From: Pseudorhodoplanes sp. | GTDB lineage: Bacteria > Pseudomonadota > Alphaproteobacteria > Rhizobiales > Xanthobacteraceae | DNA: 15,588 nt | NCBI GenBank assembly: GCA_008933495.1 | Contig: WBUW01000024.1 | Coordinates: forward strand, 1 to 15,588 | Direction: 5' to 3' | Notes under the pieces: generated by a model | Databases searched by the model: none | The model's input: the letters and a program-made list of their open reading frames with translations, nothing else | What the model was told of the DNA's origin: nothing | Translations under genes and position numbers: made by a program | Shown here: positions 6,495 to 13,769 of the stretch, in pieces | Layout of the letters: each line of letters starts with the position of its first letter | Numbering within the stretch: position 1 is the first letter of the stretch

Positions 6495-7367
6495 ATGGAT
6501 ATCGATCTTGCTCGGACGTTTCTCGAAATCGTCAATACCGGCAGTTTCATGCGTGCGGCCGAGCGGCTGAATATGAGCCAGACCACGATCAGCGCGCGGA
6601 TACATTCGCTCGAGAAGCGCTTGGGACGTCCCCTGTTCGTTCGTAACAAAGCCGGCGCTTCGCTCACACCCGAAGGCGAGCGTTTTCTACGATATGCTCC
6701 GACTCTCGTGCAGCTATGGGAACGGGCGCGGCACAAGGTTGCAGTCCCGGCCGGCCGCCGCGCGGTGCTGGCGGCCGGGGGCGAGCTCAGCCTCTGGTAT
6801 CCGTGGCTGCTCAAGTGGTTGCTGTGGATGCGCCGGTCGGCGCCCGATATCGCCTTGCGCGCGCAGGTGAATGTGCCCGACAGCCTTATCAGCCAAGTGG
6901 CCGAAGGGGTTCTTGATATTGCGGTTATGTATGCACCGCAGCATCGTCCCGGGCTGAAGGTCGATTTGCTGTTCGAAGAAAAGCTTGTCCTGGTCACCAC
7001 CCATGCCCAGCCGGATGAAAGCGGCGCGCCCAGTGCCGGAAATATTCCGGAGGACTATGTCTATGTCGATTGGGGCGGGAATTTTGCGCTCAATCACAAT
7101 GTCAGTTTTCCCGAAGCGACAAATCCCGGCCTTTTCGTCGGTCTCGGTCCGCTTGCGCTGCGATACATCCTGGAAGCGGGCGGTTCGGGCTATTTTCGAA
7201 CGCGGGCGGTGCGGCCGTATATTGACAACGGGCAACTTCATCTTGTTCGCGGGGCGCCGGAATTCTCCTATCCGGCCTATGCCGTCTACAGTGTGAATGC
7301 GGATGAGACCCTGCTCGGACCGGCGTTGAAGGGACTGCGCGCCGTCGCCGCCGACGATGCCGGCTGA
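6495..7367 (+). CDS. LysR family transcriptional regulator
   Basis: A 290-residue protein with the LysR winged helix-turn-helix in its first 60 residues: MDIDLARTFLEIVNTGSF, then AAERLNMSQTTISARIHSLE and the wing LGRPLFVRNKAGASLTPEGE. The rest is the periplasmic-binding-protein-like effector domain, where SLISQVAEGVLDIAVMYAPQ is a typical segment. The start at 6495 has GGAG 7-10 bases upstream; an in-frame ATG 60 bases earlier adds non-family residues. The gene is divergent from the 90-residue membrane protein and from the norSY-type operon, which makes these its likely targets. The effector is unknown. The domain does not show a motif that identifies CysB, CbbR or another named subgroup. Confidence 0.92.
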   Translation: MDIDLARTFLEIVNTGSFMRAAERLNMSQTTISARIHSLEKRLGRPLFVRNKAGASLTPEGERFLRYAPTLVQLWERARHKVAVPAGRRAVLAAGGELSLWYPWLLKWLLWMRRSAPDIALRAQVNVPDSLISQVAEGVLDIAVMYAPQHRPGLKVDLLFEEKLVLVTTHAQPDESGAPSAGNIPEDYVYVDWGGNFALNHNVSFPEATNPGLFVGLGPLALRYILEAGGSGYFRTRAVRPYIDNGQLHLVRGAPEFSYPAYAVYSVNADETLLGPALKGLRAVAADDAG

Positions 7368-7441
7368 CTGCAAGCGCATCAACCGGCTGAGCCCATGATC
7401 CAGACCCGGCCGCCGGCGATAACTGCAGAAATCTCGTCATT

Positions 7442-7683
7442 TCACTCCATCAAAACAAAAGCCAAACCAAAGCGGGATGACGTTTCTTCGAATCGCCATC
7501 GCGCTTTAAGAGCACGAAAATCGAGAGTCTCGACGCGCGTTTGAAGAAGGAATTCCCCTTTGGCGATCTTTTCCGCTGCGTGCAGGAAGCCAGGATCGTC
7601 ATCAAAAGCCGGCGCCGCCGCTGCTGCGCGAGCCGGGCTCGCGCCTCATCCGGCGACGGACCATCAGCACCGGCGGTGTCCAT
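7442..7683 (-). pseudogene. Small gene apparently split by a frameshift
   Basis: Two minus-strand frames look like halves of one protein of about 80 residues. The first starts at ATG 7683, behind GGGGGA, and reads MDTAGADGPSPDEARARLAQQ. The second is open for about 75 codons but has no start codon; it carries FDDDPGFLHAAEKIAKGEFL and RVETLDFRALKARWRFEE and ends with ...LAFVLME at a stop (7442-7444). The distance from start to stop is 242 bases, one short of a multiple of three. The switch must lie in the repetitive CAGCAGCGGCGGCGCC tract near 7608-7628, where slippage or a sequencing error is plausible. I do not recognise the family. The two halves could also be unrelated open stretches. Confidence 0.4.
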
Positions 7684-8210
7684 ACTCGGAGTCCCCCGTG
7701 CCCGGTAGCGCGGCGCGTCAGCGAAATGCGCCGGATGCATTTCAAAGACCAGGACGCGGCGATCAGTGCGGTCCGCTGCCACGTGATGATTGCCCAGGTA
7801 TCACCTGGCGCCACGCGGCAATCGAGATCGGACCGAAAACGGCTTGCTGGAAGTTCGGTCGCGGTCGCGTGCCCGGCAGGTTGGCCGCCGGACCTGCCCG
7901 CGGCCCAGATACGATGACCTTGCCGGGCCGCCCCTTTGCCAAGCCGTCTCAATACTTGTGACGGAGGGCGTGCGGCGGTCATCGTATATAAAATAGCGTA
8001 TATATTTGCGGCCGGAATCTGCCGCCGCGCAACGCGGCGATGGACAACATATATTATTTCTAGCATATATCATCATCTGCATGTCTCGGCGGCGAGATCG
8101 ATTGCCCCGCTCCTGGCCACCGCGACGATTGCTCATTTCTGCAACGTCACGGCGGCCACGAGCCAGGAATGGGCAGGGGGTCGAGCAGTGCCGATATTGG
8201 GATTCAGTCG
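7684..8210. other. Region without a recognised gene before the TSUP exporter
   Basis: No frame here looks coding on either strand: those that are open are rich in Arg, Pro and Ser, as expected from antisense or non-coding GC-rich DNA. Between 7980 and 8080 the composition changes abruptly to AT-rich and contains paired heptamers (described separately). The bases up to 8210 probably carry the promoter of the TSUP gene. Confidence 0.5.
7983..8070. repeat. AT-rich block with paired heptamers
   Basis: CGTATAT occurs at 7983-7989 and 7997-8003, and CATATAT at 8048-8054 and 8064-8070. The two pairs flank a GC-rich core containing GCCGCCGCG and CGCGGCG. The block lies about 140-230 bp upstream of the TSUP start and may be a promoter or regulator-binding region. 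Confidence 0.4.
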
Positions 8211-9146
8211 ATGCCGCCCTCGATGTCGATCGTTCTTGATCTGACGGTTATCGCGCTTGCGAATGAACCAGCGCCGTTACAGGACGCGCTGCAAGCCGCA
8301 AGCATATTGCCCTGGTGGGCATGGGTGCTCCTGCTGTTTCTGGTCACTTTCGTGCTTGGCGTGATTGCCGTCATCGGCGGTGTTGGCGGCGGGGTTCTCT
8401 TCGTACCGATCGTCGGCGGCTTGTTTCCGTTCCATGTGGATTTCGTGAGAGGGACGGGTCTTCTCATTGCGCTGGCGGGTGCGCTGGCCGCGGGCCCGAC
8501 ATTGCTCCGCGGCGGGATGGCCAATCTTCGCCTGGCGATGCCGCCCGCACTCGTTGCATCGGTTGCCGCCATATTCGGGGCACGAATTGGCCTCGCCCTG
8601 CCGGACCAGATGGTGCAGCTCGCGTTGGGCATCACAATCTTATGCGTCGTCGCAATTATGCTGATATCTCGCAAGTCGGCCAATCCGGACGTTCCGCAGG
8701 CGGATTCGTTGTCCGCCGCGCTCAAGATGCACGGCGCGTATCACGATCCGTTCGACAATCGCGAAGTCATATGGAAAATCCATCGCACGCCGCAGGGTCT
8801 GGCGTTGTTCGTTGTGATCGGAATTCTTGCCGGAATGTTCGGAATCGGTGCCGGCTGGGCCAATGTGCCGGTTCTCAATCTGGTTATGGGCGTTCCGCTG
8901 AAAGTGTCCGTCGGGACCAGCAGCTTCATTCTTTCGATCGTGGATAGCGCGGCCGCCTGGGTGTATCTGAATCAGGGGGCGATGCTGGCGATCATCGCCG
9001 TACCGTCAGTACTTGGCATGATGCTCGGATCGACAATTGGCGTCGGCTTTCTGTCCAGCGCCAATGTCGCCGTCATCCGCAGGATTGTCCTTGGCCTTCT
9101 GCTGTTGGCTGGCGTCCGCGCGTTACTTCGAGGCTTTGGCATGTGA
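8211..9146 (+). CDS. TSUP family transporter (TauE/SafE-type sulfite/anion exporter)
   Basis: A polytopic membrane protein of 311 residues with about eight helices in two halves. Each half has the Gly-rich signature of the TauE/SafE family: VIGGVGGGVLFVPIVGGLFP in the first and GILAGMFGIGAGWANVPVLN in the second. These proteins export sulfite, sulfoacetate or related organic anions across the inner membrane. In a window that also encodes DsrAB and siroheme synthase, export of sulfite produced in the cytoplasm is the most natural role, but the substrate is inferred from context. A central cytoplasmic loop (MHGAYHDPFDNREVIWKIHR) joins the halves. The start is uncertain: 8169 and 8223 are also in frame. 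8211 is preferred because a weak GGGA lies 8 bases ahead. The stop overlaps the GTG start of the next gene by four bases. Confidence 0.87.
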   Translation: MPPSMSIVLDLTVIALANEPAPLQDALQAASILPWWAWVLLLFLVTFVLGVIAVIGGVGGGVLFVPIVGGLFPFHVDFVRGTGLLIALAGALAAGPTLLRGGMANLRLAMPPALVASVAAIFGARIGLALPDQMVQLALGITILCVVAIMLISRKSANPDVPQADSLSAALKMHGAYHDPFDNREVIWKIHRTPQGLALFVVIGILAGMFGIGAGWANVPVLNLVMGVPLKVSVGTSSFILSIVDSAAAWVYLNQGAMLAIIAVPSVLGMMLGSTIGVGFLSSANVAVIRRIVLGLLLLAGVRALLRGFGM

Positions 9147-9694
9147 AGCAGCATTCGGTGAAAGCCCGGATGAAGGCGGTCGCCAGAATCGGCGATGCCG
9201 TCCTCCGCGTCAGCAGACAGGCCTGGACCAGATTGAAGGCGCGGGCACGCCTGCGTCGGCAACACCGCGCCAAGTTAAGAAACCAGCGGCTGAAATACGT
9301 GAGCGCGGAACAATTGGTGTATGCGGATTTGCTCGAAGCCGGCGTCGCAGTTGGCCGAATATTCCTGGCTTTTACATTCTTTCTTTATGTATCCGGTATC
9401 GTCGCTCCGAAAGTGGCCTTTTCGGACCTTCCGGCTTATTGGTCGCTTTCGGCCTCCGACTATCTGCAGAGCGCGGGCGTCGGCATCGGCTGGAACTGGT
9501 TTGCGCAGGTTGATAACAGCGACTATACGAATTTTATCGGCATCGCATTCCTGATCGGCCTGACCATCTTTTGCTATCTGCGATTGCTGCAATTTGCGTG
9601 GAAATATCGTGATTCGGTCTTCGGGGCGGTTGTCGCACTGGAGCTGATCGTTCTGGTATTCGCTGCATCAGGGCTTTTGGCGTCAAGCCATTGA
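9143..9694 (+). CDS. Three-helix membrane protein with a strongly basic N-terminus, coupled to the TSUP gene
   Basis: A 183-residue protein starting with GTG at 9143, whose GTGA overlaps the TSUP stop codon. Residues 1-50 are dense in Lys and Arg (for example RLKARARLRRQHRAKLR). Three hydrophobic segments follow at about 66-90, 131-152 and 160-179. TSUP transporters are often paired with a small three-helix partner of the DUF1634 type, and this protein has the same topology and position. I cannot be sure it belongs to that family. The basic head should lie in the cytoplasm and may bind phospholipid or an acidic partner. It is followed 48 bp later by the universal stress protein gene, making a three-gene operon. 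Confidence 0.72.
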   Translation: MKQHSVKARMKAVARIGDAVLRVSRQAWTRLKARARLRRQHRAKLRNQRLKYVSAEQLVYADLLEAGVAVGRIFLAFTFFLYVSGIVAPKVAFSDLPAYWSLSASDYLQSAGVGIGWNWFAQVDNSDYTNFIGIAFLIGLTIFCYLRLLQFAWKYRDSVFGAVVALELIVLVFAASGLLASSH

Positions 9695-9742
9695 CGCTAA
9701 GATTTGCGCCGTTTCTCCTGCAACACCGGGCCGGACGCCAAA

Positions 9743-10597
9743 ATGACGCCACAGCCTACGCAACTTTCGCCGCTCGCGCGTTTCGAGAAGATTCTCGTCG
9801 CCTCGGACAGCTCTTCTTTCAGTGCCGATGCGGTGAACGTCGCCATAGCGATGAGCGCAAAGGCTCACGCAAACCTGTATCCGTTCACGATGGTGCTGAC
9901 CAATCCGGAATATGAAATTGTTGCGCCCGAGCTGTTGCAGAAGGCGACGGACGATGCTCGCAAGCATCTCGAGACCATTGTCACGGCCGCGACTCGCAAG
10001 AAGGTGGCGGCAACCCCGGTTTTGCGATCGGGGGACAGCCCGCACGAGGAAATCGTTGCGGCTGCCGAGGAGATCAACACCGACCTCATCGTCATGGGCC
10101 AGCAAGGGAGACGGCGCCTGGCGCGAATGATGGTCGGTCATGCCACCGTCAGCGTAATCGCGGCAGCAAAATGCAGCGTCCTTTCGGTGCCGGTCGGCGG
10201 AAGAATGTGGGAGAAACGGATTTTGCTTGCAACTGACGGATCACGCTTCAGCGATGCGGCAGCGGTTTCGGCTGCCCGGATTGCACATTGTTGCGAGGTT
10301 CCCGTGACTGTCGTGTCGGCACTTGTGCCAAGCCATAGCGAGCAACGCCAGCAGGAAGGCCGCGAGGCAGTCGAACGTACCACCGCCCAGCTTCGCAATG
10401 AAGGATTGCGCGCCGACGGCGTGACGCTGGCGGGCGAGGCCGATGACGTCATCATCAGGCTGACCGAGGAGCAGGATGCCGACCTTATCGTTGTCGGCAC
10501 CTATGGCCGTACCGGCTTTGGCAAGGTGCTGGTTGGCAGCGTCTGCGAACGCGTGATCGGAAAATCCAAATGCCCGGTGCTGGTCGTCAAGGCCTGA
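9743..10597 (+). CDS. Tandem universal stress protein (two UspA domains)
   Basis: A 284-residue protein with two UspA domains. The first (about residues 12-148) begins with FEKILVASDSSSFSADAV, and the second (about 153-284) with EKRILLATDGSRFSDAAA. Both keep the ATP-binding pattern G-x2-G-x9-G-(S/T/H): GQQGRRRLARMMVGH in the first and GTYGRTGFGKVLVGS in the second, so nucleotide binding is likely, with the second closer to consensus. Such proteins act in the cytoplasm as stress-responsive nucleotide-binding regulators. The start at 9743 is chosen because the domain begins directly after it; an upstream ATG adds a non-family segment. It is the last gene of the TSUP operon and may modulate the exporter. 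It converges with cysG, with 141 bp between them. Confidence 0.93.
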   Translation: MTPQPTQLSPLARFEKILVASDSSSFSADAVNVAIAMSAKAHANLYPFTMVLTNPEYEIVAPELLQKATDDARKHLETIVTAATRKKVAATPVLRSGDSPHEEIVAAAEEINTDLIVMGQQGRRRLARMMVGHATVSVIAAAKCSVLSVPVGGRMWEKRILLATDGSRFSDAAAVSAARIAHCCEVPVTVVSALVPSHSEQRQQEGREAVERTTAQLRNEGLRADGVTLAGEADDVIIRLTEEQDADLIVVGTYGRTGFGKVLVGSVCERVIGKSKCPVLVVKA

Positions 10598-10738
10598 CAT
10601 GCGCGTAGGCTGCAGGCGAAGGTCCACGCGGCGCGATGTCGCCCGCATTGAATATCAAGAGTAGAGTGCCGGACGTGCCAGCGCGGGGTCGATCGGCGTC
10701 AGTTCAGATGTCCCGCCCGGGGCGTACGGCGGCGGCGG

Positions 10739-12154
10739 TCACGCTGCACCTGCCGATGCGGGGTCCGGCCTGTACCATTTGAGTCGGTCGTGCAGACTGA
10801 CGACGGATCCGATGATCAGGACAGCCGGGCCTTTCAGCCCGGCCTCGGTCGCGCGCCGCGCGAGCGTCTCCAGCGTACCGGTGACCACCTGCTGGTTTGA
10901 CCGCGTTCCGTTGTCGATCAGTGCCGCCGGCGTCGACGGCTCGGCGCCCTTGTCGATGAAGGCTTGCGTGAGCGGCCCGATCTGGCCGAGCCCCATATAG
11001 ACGGCAACCGTTTGACGCGGCTGCAGCAGAACCTCGAAGTCGAGGTCGACCTGCCCGTCCTTTCCGTGTCCGGTGACAAAAACACATGACTGCGCGTGAT
11101 CGCGATGCGTCAACGGAATTCCCGCATAGGCCGCGCAGCCGGATGCCGCGGTGATACCGGGCACCACCTGGAACGGAATGCCGGCCGATGCCAGCCGTTC
11201 GATCTCCTCCCCGCCGCGGCCGAACATGAAGGGGTCGCCGCCCTTGAGCCGCAGGACGCGTTTCCCCTCCCGGGCCAGTCGCAGCATCATTCCGCTGATC
11301 TCGGTCTGCGGCACGGTGTGGTCTTGCGGCGTTTTCCCGACATAGACGCGCTCGGCCTCGCGGCGCACCAGATTGAGGATACCGTCACCGATCAGCCGGT
11401 CGTAAAGCACGACATCGGCGCGCTGCATCAGCCGCAGCGCCTTGAACGTGAGAAGATCGGGATCGCCTGGTCCGGCGCCGACGAGATAGACCTCGCCCCG
11501 GTTCTGCAACGGATCGCCGCGCGTCGCGGCATCGAGTTGCGCCTCCAGTTCGGCGATTGCTTCGGGCTGTTTTCCGGCCAGCACGAGATCGACAATCGGC
11601 CCTTCGAGCAACCGCTCCCAGAAACGGCGGCGCTGGCGAAACTCCTTGAGGCGTCCGGCCACCTTTCTGCGCTGACGGCCGACGAAAGCGGCCACCTCGC
11701 CGTAGGCCGCCGGAAGCAGCGTTTCCAGCCTGGCCTTGATCATGCGGCCGAGAATGGGCGACATTCCGGCGGTCGAAATGGCGATCACCACCGGCGAGCG
11801 ATCGACGATCGACGGCATCGTAAAATCGCACAGATCGGGCTGGTCCACGACATTGCAGGGAATATGGGCCGCATTCGCCAGCGCGCGCGTCCGGATGTTG
11901 CGCTCACCATCCTCATCCGCACAAAAAAACAAGGCGCAGGCGTGCATGTCTTCCATCTGCGGCTCGTGCGCAACGTGCGCGAACCGCTGGTCCGATTGCA
12001 GTTCGCGGAACTCATCGCATAATTGTGCCGCAAAAACCGTCGTTTGCGCGCCCGCCTGGAGGGCCAGCTCGGCCTTGCGGGCGGCGGCGATACCGCCACC
12101 GAGGACGCCGACGCATTTTCCGGTCAAATTGAAAAAGATCGGAAGTTGATCCAT
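10739..12154 (-). CDS. cysG: Siroheme synthase CysG (dehydrogenase/ferrochelatase plus uroporphyrinogen-III methyltransferase)
   Basis: A 471-residue fusion with the full CysG layout. Residues 1-150 are the NAD-dependent precorrin-2 dehydrogenase/sirohydrochlorin ferrochelatase, with the Rossmann loop GVLGGGIAAARKA (16-28) and the catalytic-type aspartate D104 in CNVVDQP. Residues about 150-215 are the dimerisation and linker part. Residues 220-465 are the SAM-dependent methyltransferase, with YLVGAGPGDPDLLT (223-236), LRLKGGDPFMFGRGGEE (301-317) and VVPGITAASGCAAYAGIPLT (330-349). It converts uroporphyrinogen III to siroheme, the cofactor of DsrAB encoded nearby. The start at 12154 matches the usual N-terminus (MDQLPIFFNLTGK). 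It is divergent from the dsrC-like gene across 127 bp, so the two may share regulation. Confidence 0.96.
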   Translation of the reverse strand: MDQLPIFFNLTGKCVGVLGGGIAAARKAELALQAGAQTTVFAAQLCDEFRELQSDQRFAHVAHEPQMEDMHACALFFCADEDGERNIRTRALANAAHIPCNVVDQPDLCDFTMPSIVDRSPVVIAISTAGMSPILGRMIKARLETLLPAAYGEVAAFVGRQRRKVAGRLKEFRQRRRFWERLLEGPIVDLVLAGKQPEAIAELEAQLDAATRGDPLQNRGEVYLVGAGPGDPDLLTFKALRLMQRADVVLYDRLIGDGILNLVRREAERVYVGKTPQDHTVPQTEISGMMLRLAREGKRVLRLKGGDPFMFGRGGEEIERLASAGIPFQVVPGITAASGCAAYAGIPLTHRDHAQSCVFVTGHGKDGQVDLDFEVLLQPRQTVAVYMGLGQIGPLTQAFIDKGAEPSTPAALIDNGTRSNQQVVTGTLETLARRATEAGLKGPAVLIIGSVVSLHDRLKWYRPDPASAGAA

Positions 12155-12281
12155 TGGTCTGAGTGGATATCCCGCTTCACGCTCTCGGACAACTGCCGGG
12201 TTCGACAGCAGTCCGGTTGAGAAAGCCGGTGTCTTCCGTCTATGTTTCCATCGGCTCCGCAATAACGGGGAAGCTACCACC
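12155..12281. promoter_or_regulatory. Divergent promoter region between cysG and the dsrC-like gene
   Basis: This 127-bp gap between two divergent starts must hold both promoters. I see no convincing -35/-10 pair or operator. GGGGAA lies about 12-17 bases before the dsrC-like ATG and probably serves as its ribosome binding site. Confidence 0.45.
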
Positions 12282-12629
12282 ATGATTGACGACAAGAAAC
12301 CGTCCGCGGCCGGCCGCGACGACCTGTCCGGAACGGACTCCGAGGGCTATCTGATCGATCCCGCGCTCTGGACCGAGACCTTCGCCGAGACCGTCGCCAG
12401 GCGCGAGGATATTGAATTGTCCGACGAGCACTGGAAGGTCATTCGCTTTATGCGCTCATGGCTCGATGAACATGGTGTTTCGCCCGATGCGCGTCATGTC
12501 ATGAAATTCCTCTCGGGTGATCGCGATGCCGGCCGGGCGCGTCTATTCGAGCTGTTTCCCTATGGTTACGTCAAGCAGGCCTGCAAGATCGCCGGAATGA
12601 AGAAGCCGCGTGCCTGGAGCACAGGCTAG
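12282..12629 (+). CDS. DsrC/TusE family protein lacking the C-terminal cysteine (CysA)
   Basis: A 115-residue protein with the DsrC fold signatures: DSEGYLIDPALWTETFAETV (residues 19-38), LSDEHWKVIRFMRSW (46-60) and the C-terminal arm LFPYGYVKQACKIAG (91-105). DsrC carries sulfur as a trisulfide between two cysteines of the arm: CysB in KQACxxAG and CysA 11 residues later, second from the end (PTGCV). Here CysB is present (C101), but the CysA position is W112 and the protein ends in RAWSTG. TusE shows the opposite loss (CysB missing, CysA kept). It therefore cannot form the intramolecular disulfide and is probably a regulatory or accessory paralogue of the kind called RspA, not the main substrate-carrying DsrC. 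The N-terminus (residues 1-18) is longer and more acidic than usual. Confidence 0.88.
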   Translation: MIDDKKPSAAGRDDLSGTDSEGYLIDPALWTETFAETVARREDIELSDEHWKVIRFMRSWLDEHGVSPDARHVMKFLSGDRDAGRARLFELFPYGYVKQACKIAGMKKPRAWSTG

Positions 12630-12712
12630 GCGGGGCGGTGCCCGCCGCCCGCCGGCGCATTCATGACGCGGACTGCCGCAACAATCCGCACCCGCGCACG
12701 ACCGGCGACCGA

Positions 12713-12937
12713 TCAACCGGCCGGGCTTTTGCCGCCGTTTCCTGCCCAGTCGCGCATGATCTGCGCCCACCGTTCCGCGGTATCGGAATCGAGATCGAGC
12801 TGGGTGAACCGGCGGCCTTCCTTGATCGTTATGCGCAGAAGCCGCATCCCGCTGTCAAACTGGACATCGTCAAGCCAGATCTCGCGCCGATAGGGCGCTT
12901 CGATGACTGCGATGCGGATCTTCTCTTCCGCGCTCAT
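12713..12937 (-). CDS. Small conserved-looking protein, second gene of a coupled pair
   Basis: A 74-residue acidic/basic soluble protein with no hydrophobic helix, beginning MSAEEKIRIAVIEAPYRREI and containing MRLLRITIKEGRRFTQLDLD and an amphipathic ERWAQIMRDWA end. The alternating pattern suggests a small beta-rich fold with a C-terminal helix. The ATG at 12937 overlaps the stop of the upstream gene (TGA at 12934-12936) by four bases, so the two are translated together; an alternative start at 12988 would overlap the neighbour heavily. It converges with the dsrC-like gene, with 83 bp between. I do not recognise a function. Position between the dsrC-like gene and dsrAB suggests a part in sulfur oxidation. 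Confidence 0.72.
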   Translation of the reverse strand: MSAEEKIRIAVIEAPYRREIWLDDVQFDSGMRLLRITIKEGRRFTQLDLDSDTAERWAQIMRDWAGNGGKSPAG

Positions 12938-13161
12938 GGTTCCGACCGGCCGCTGCGATAGAATTCCGCTTCCAGCGCAAGGTCCCAATTGCGCGGCGTA
13001 TCGACAAAATCCGGTTTGATGTCGAACTGCAGGAAGCGATAGCCGCGTTGCCCTGCGGCAACTACCAACCGCTTGAGGTCCTCGAACGATCGTACCTCGG
13101 GATGTCCGATGATGAGGTCGCTGACCTTGATCAGCCCGTCACCAATGTCGTCATTGCTCAT
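12934..13161 (-). CDS. Small protein of unknown function, first gene of a coupled pair
   Basis: A 75-residue soluble protein, starting MSNDDIGDGLIKVSDLIIGH, with a middle part SFEDLKRLVVAAGQRGYRFL and an end NWDLALEAEFYRSGRSEP. The predicted pattern is mixed helix and strand with no cysteines, so it is not a sulfur carrier by itself. The start at 13161 is set by GGAGAG 7-12 bases upstream; the frame extends to 13341 but the added part has no ribosome binding site and reads like non-coding sequence. It overlaps the next gene by four bases. It points away from dsrA, so the 905-bp region between them may carry promoters in both directions. No family recognised. Confidence 0.7.
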   Translation of the reverse strand: MSNDDIGDGLIKVSDLIIGHPEVRSFEDLKRLVVAAGQRGYRFLQFDIKPDFVDTPRNWDLALEAEFYRSGRSEP

Positions 13162-13670
13162 TCGTTTCTCTCCGCAAGCTATCGAATTCGTCGCGTCGGG
13201 TTCGATCAGAATTCGCCACCGGCCGCATTGTTGCCGATCACGGTTGCCGATCACGTTCATCCCGGGAGCAAGCCGCCACTCGGCCACGGTCCGCCACGTC
13301 CCGATCCGGTGCAAGGTTTTCAAAAGTAACGCCCCGGCCATGGCGGCTCAACAGATTGTGCTTTCCGGACACGATGGCGCCGTGCGCCGTCTCGCGGATC
13401 ATGACCTTGTCGAAGGTGGCGCGGCAGCGGCCGTCCGTGGCGTCATGGATATATTCCCAGCCCGGGCGCCCCGCGTTTTGCTCCGCCCGGTGCGGCCACC
13501 GGTCAAGCGACCGATGGTCTCGGCAAGGGCGAGCCTGCGGCATGGGCGGTCGCCGTCCATGAGGCCGCGCGCGCAATTTGCGCTCGGCCATGCGGCGTCA
13601 GGCGGGGATTCTTATGCAAGATTACGCGGTTCCCGGCGAAAGGCCTCAAGCCGCGATGACTTCGGCTTCC

Positions 13671-13689
13671 TCGGTCCGGTCCGGACCGA
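13671..13689. promoter_or_regulatory. Operator-like palindrome upstream of dsrA
   Basis: TCGGTCCGG (13671-13679) and CCGGACCGA (13681-13689) form a perfect inverted repeat around one T. The centre lies about 387 bp upstream of the dsrA start and about 50 bp before the AT-rich tract. Its regulator is unknown, and in GC-rich DNA such a palindrome can occur by chance. Confidence 0.35.
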
Positions 13690-13741
13690 TGGATAACCCA
13701 TAGAAAGCCCGTTTCCGGCATCACAGGGGGCTTTTCAGGGC

Positions 13742-13769
13742 TGTTAAAATATTCTAATTTTTATATATG
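13742..13769 (+). promoter_or_regulatory. AT-rich promoter-like tract upstream of dsrA
   Basis: A run of about 28 bases containing TTAAAATATTCTAATTTTTA and TATATATGA stands out from GC-rich surroundings. It offers several TATAAT-like hexamers. With the start of dsrA about 300 bp further on, it would give a long untranslated leader, so a second promoter closer to dsrA is possible. Direction is assumed from dsrA. Confidence 0.35.

Noticed and set aside
11096..12022. Plus-strand open frame of 308 codons
   Set aside because: It is the mirror of cysG, whose motifs are complete on the minus strand.
12630..12712. GC-rich hairpin between the dsrC-like gene and the convergent small gene as a terminator
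   Set aside because: The inverted sequence near 12629-12655 is imperfect and has no T run on either strand.
13238..13591. Minus-strand frame with a protein-like middle part
   Set aside because: Its first and last thirds look out of frame and no single start and stop gives a coherent protein. It is kept only as possible gene remains in the control region.
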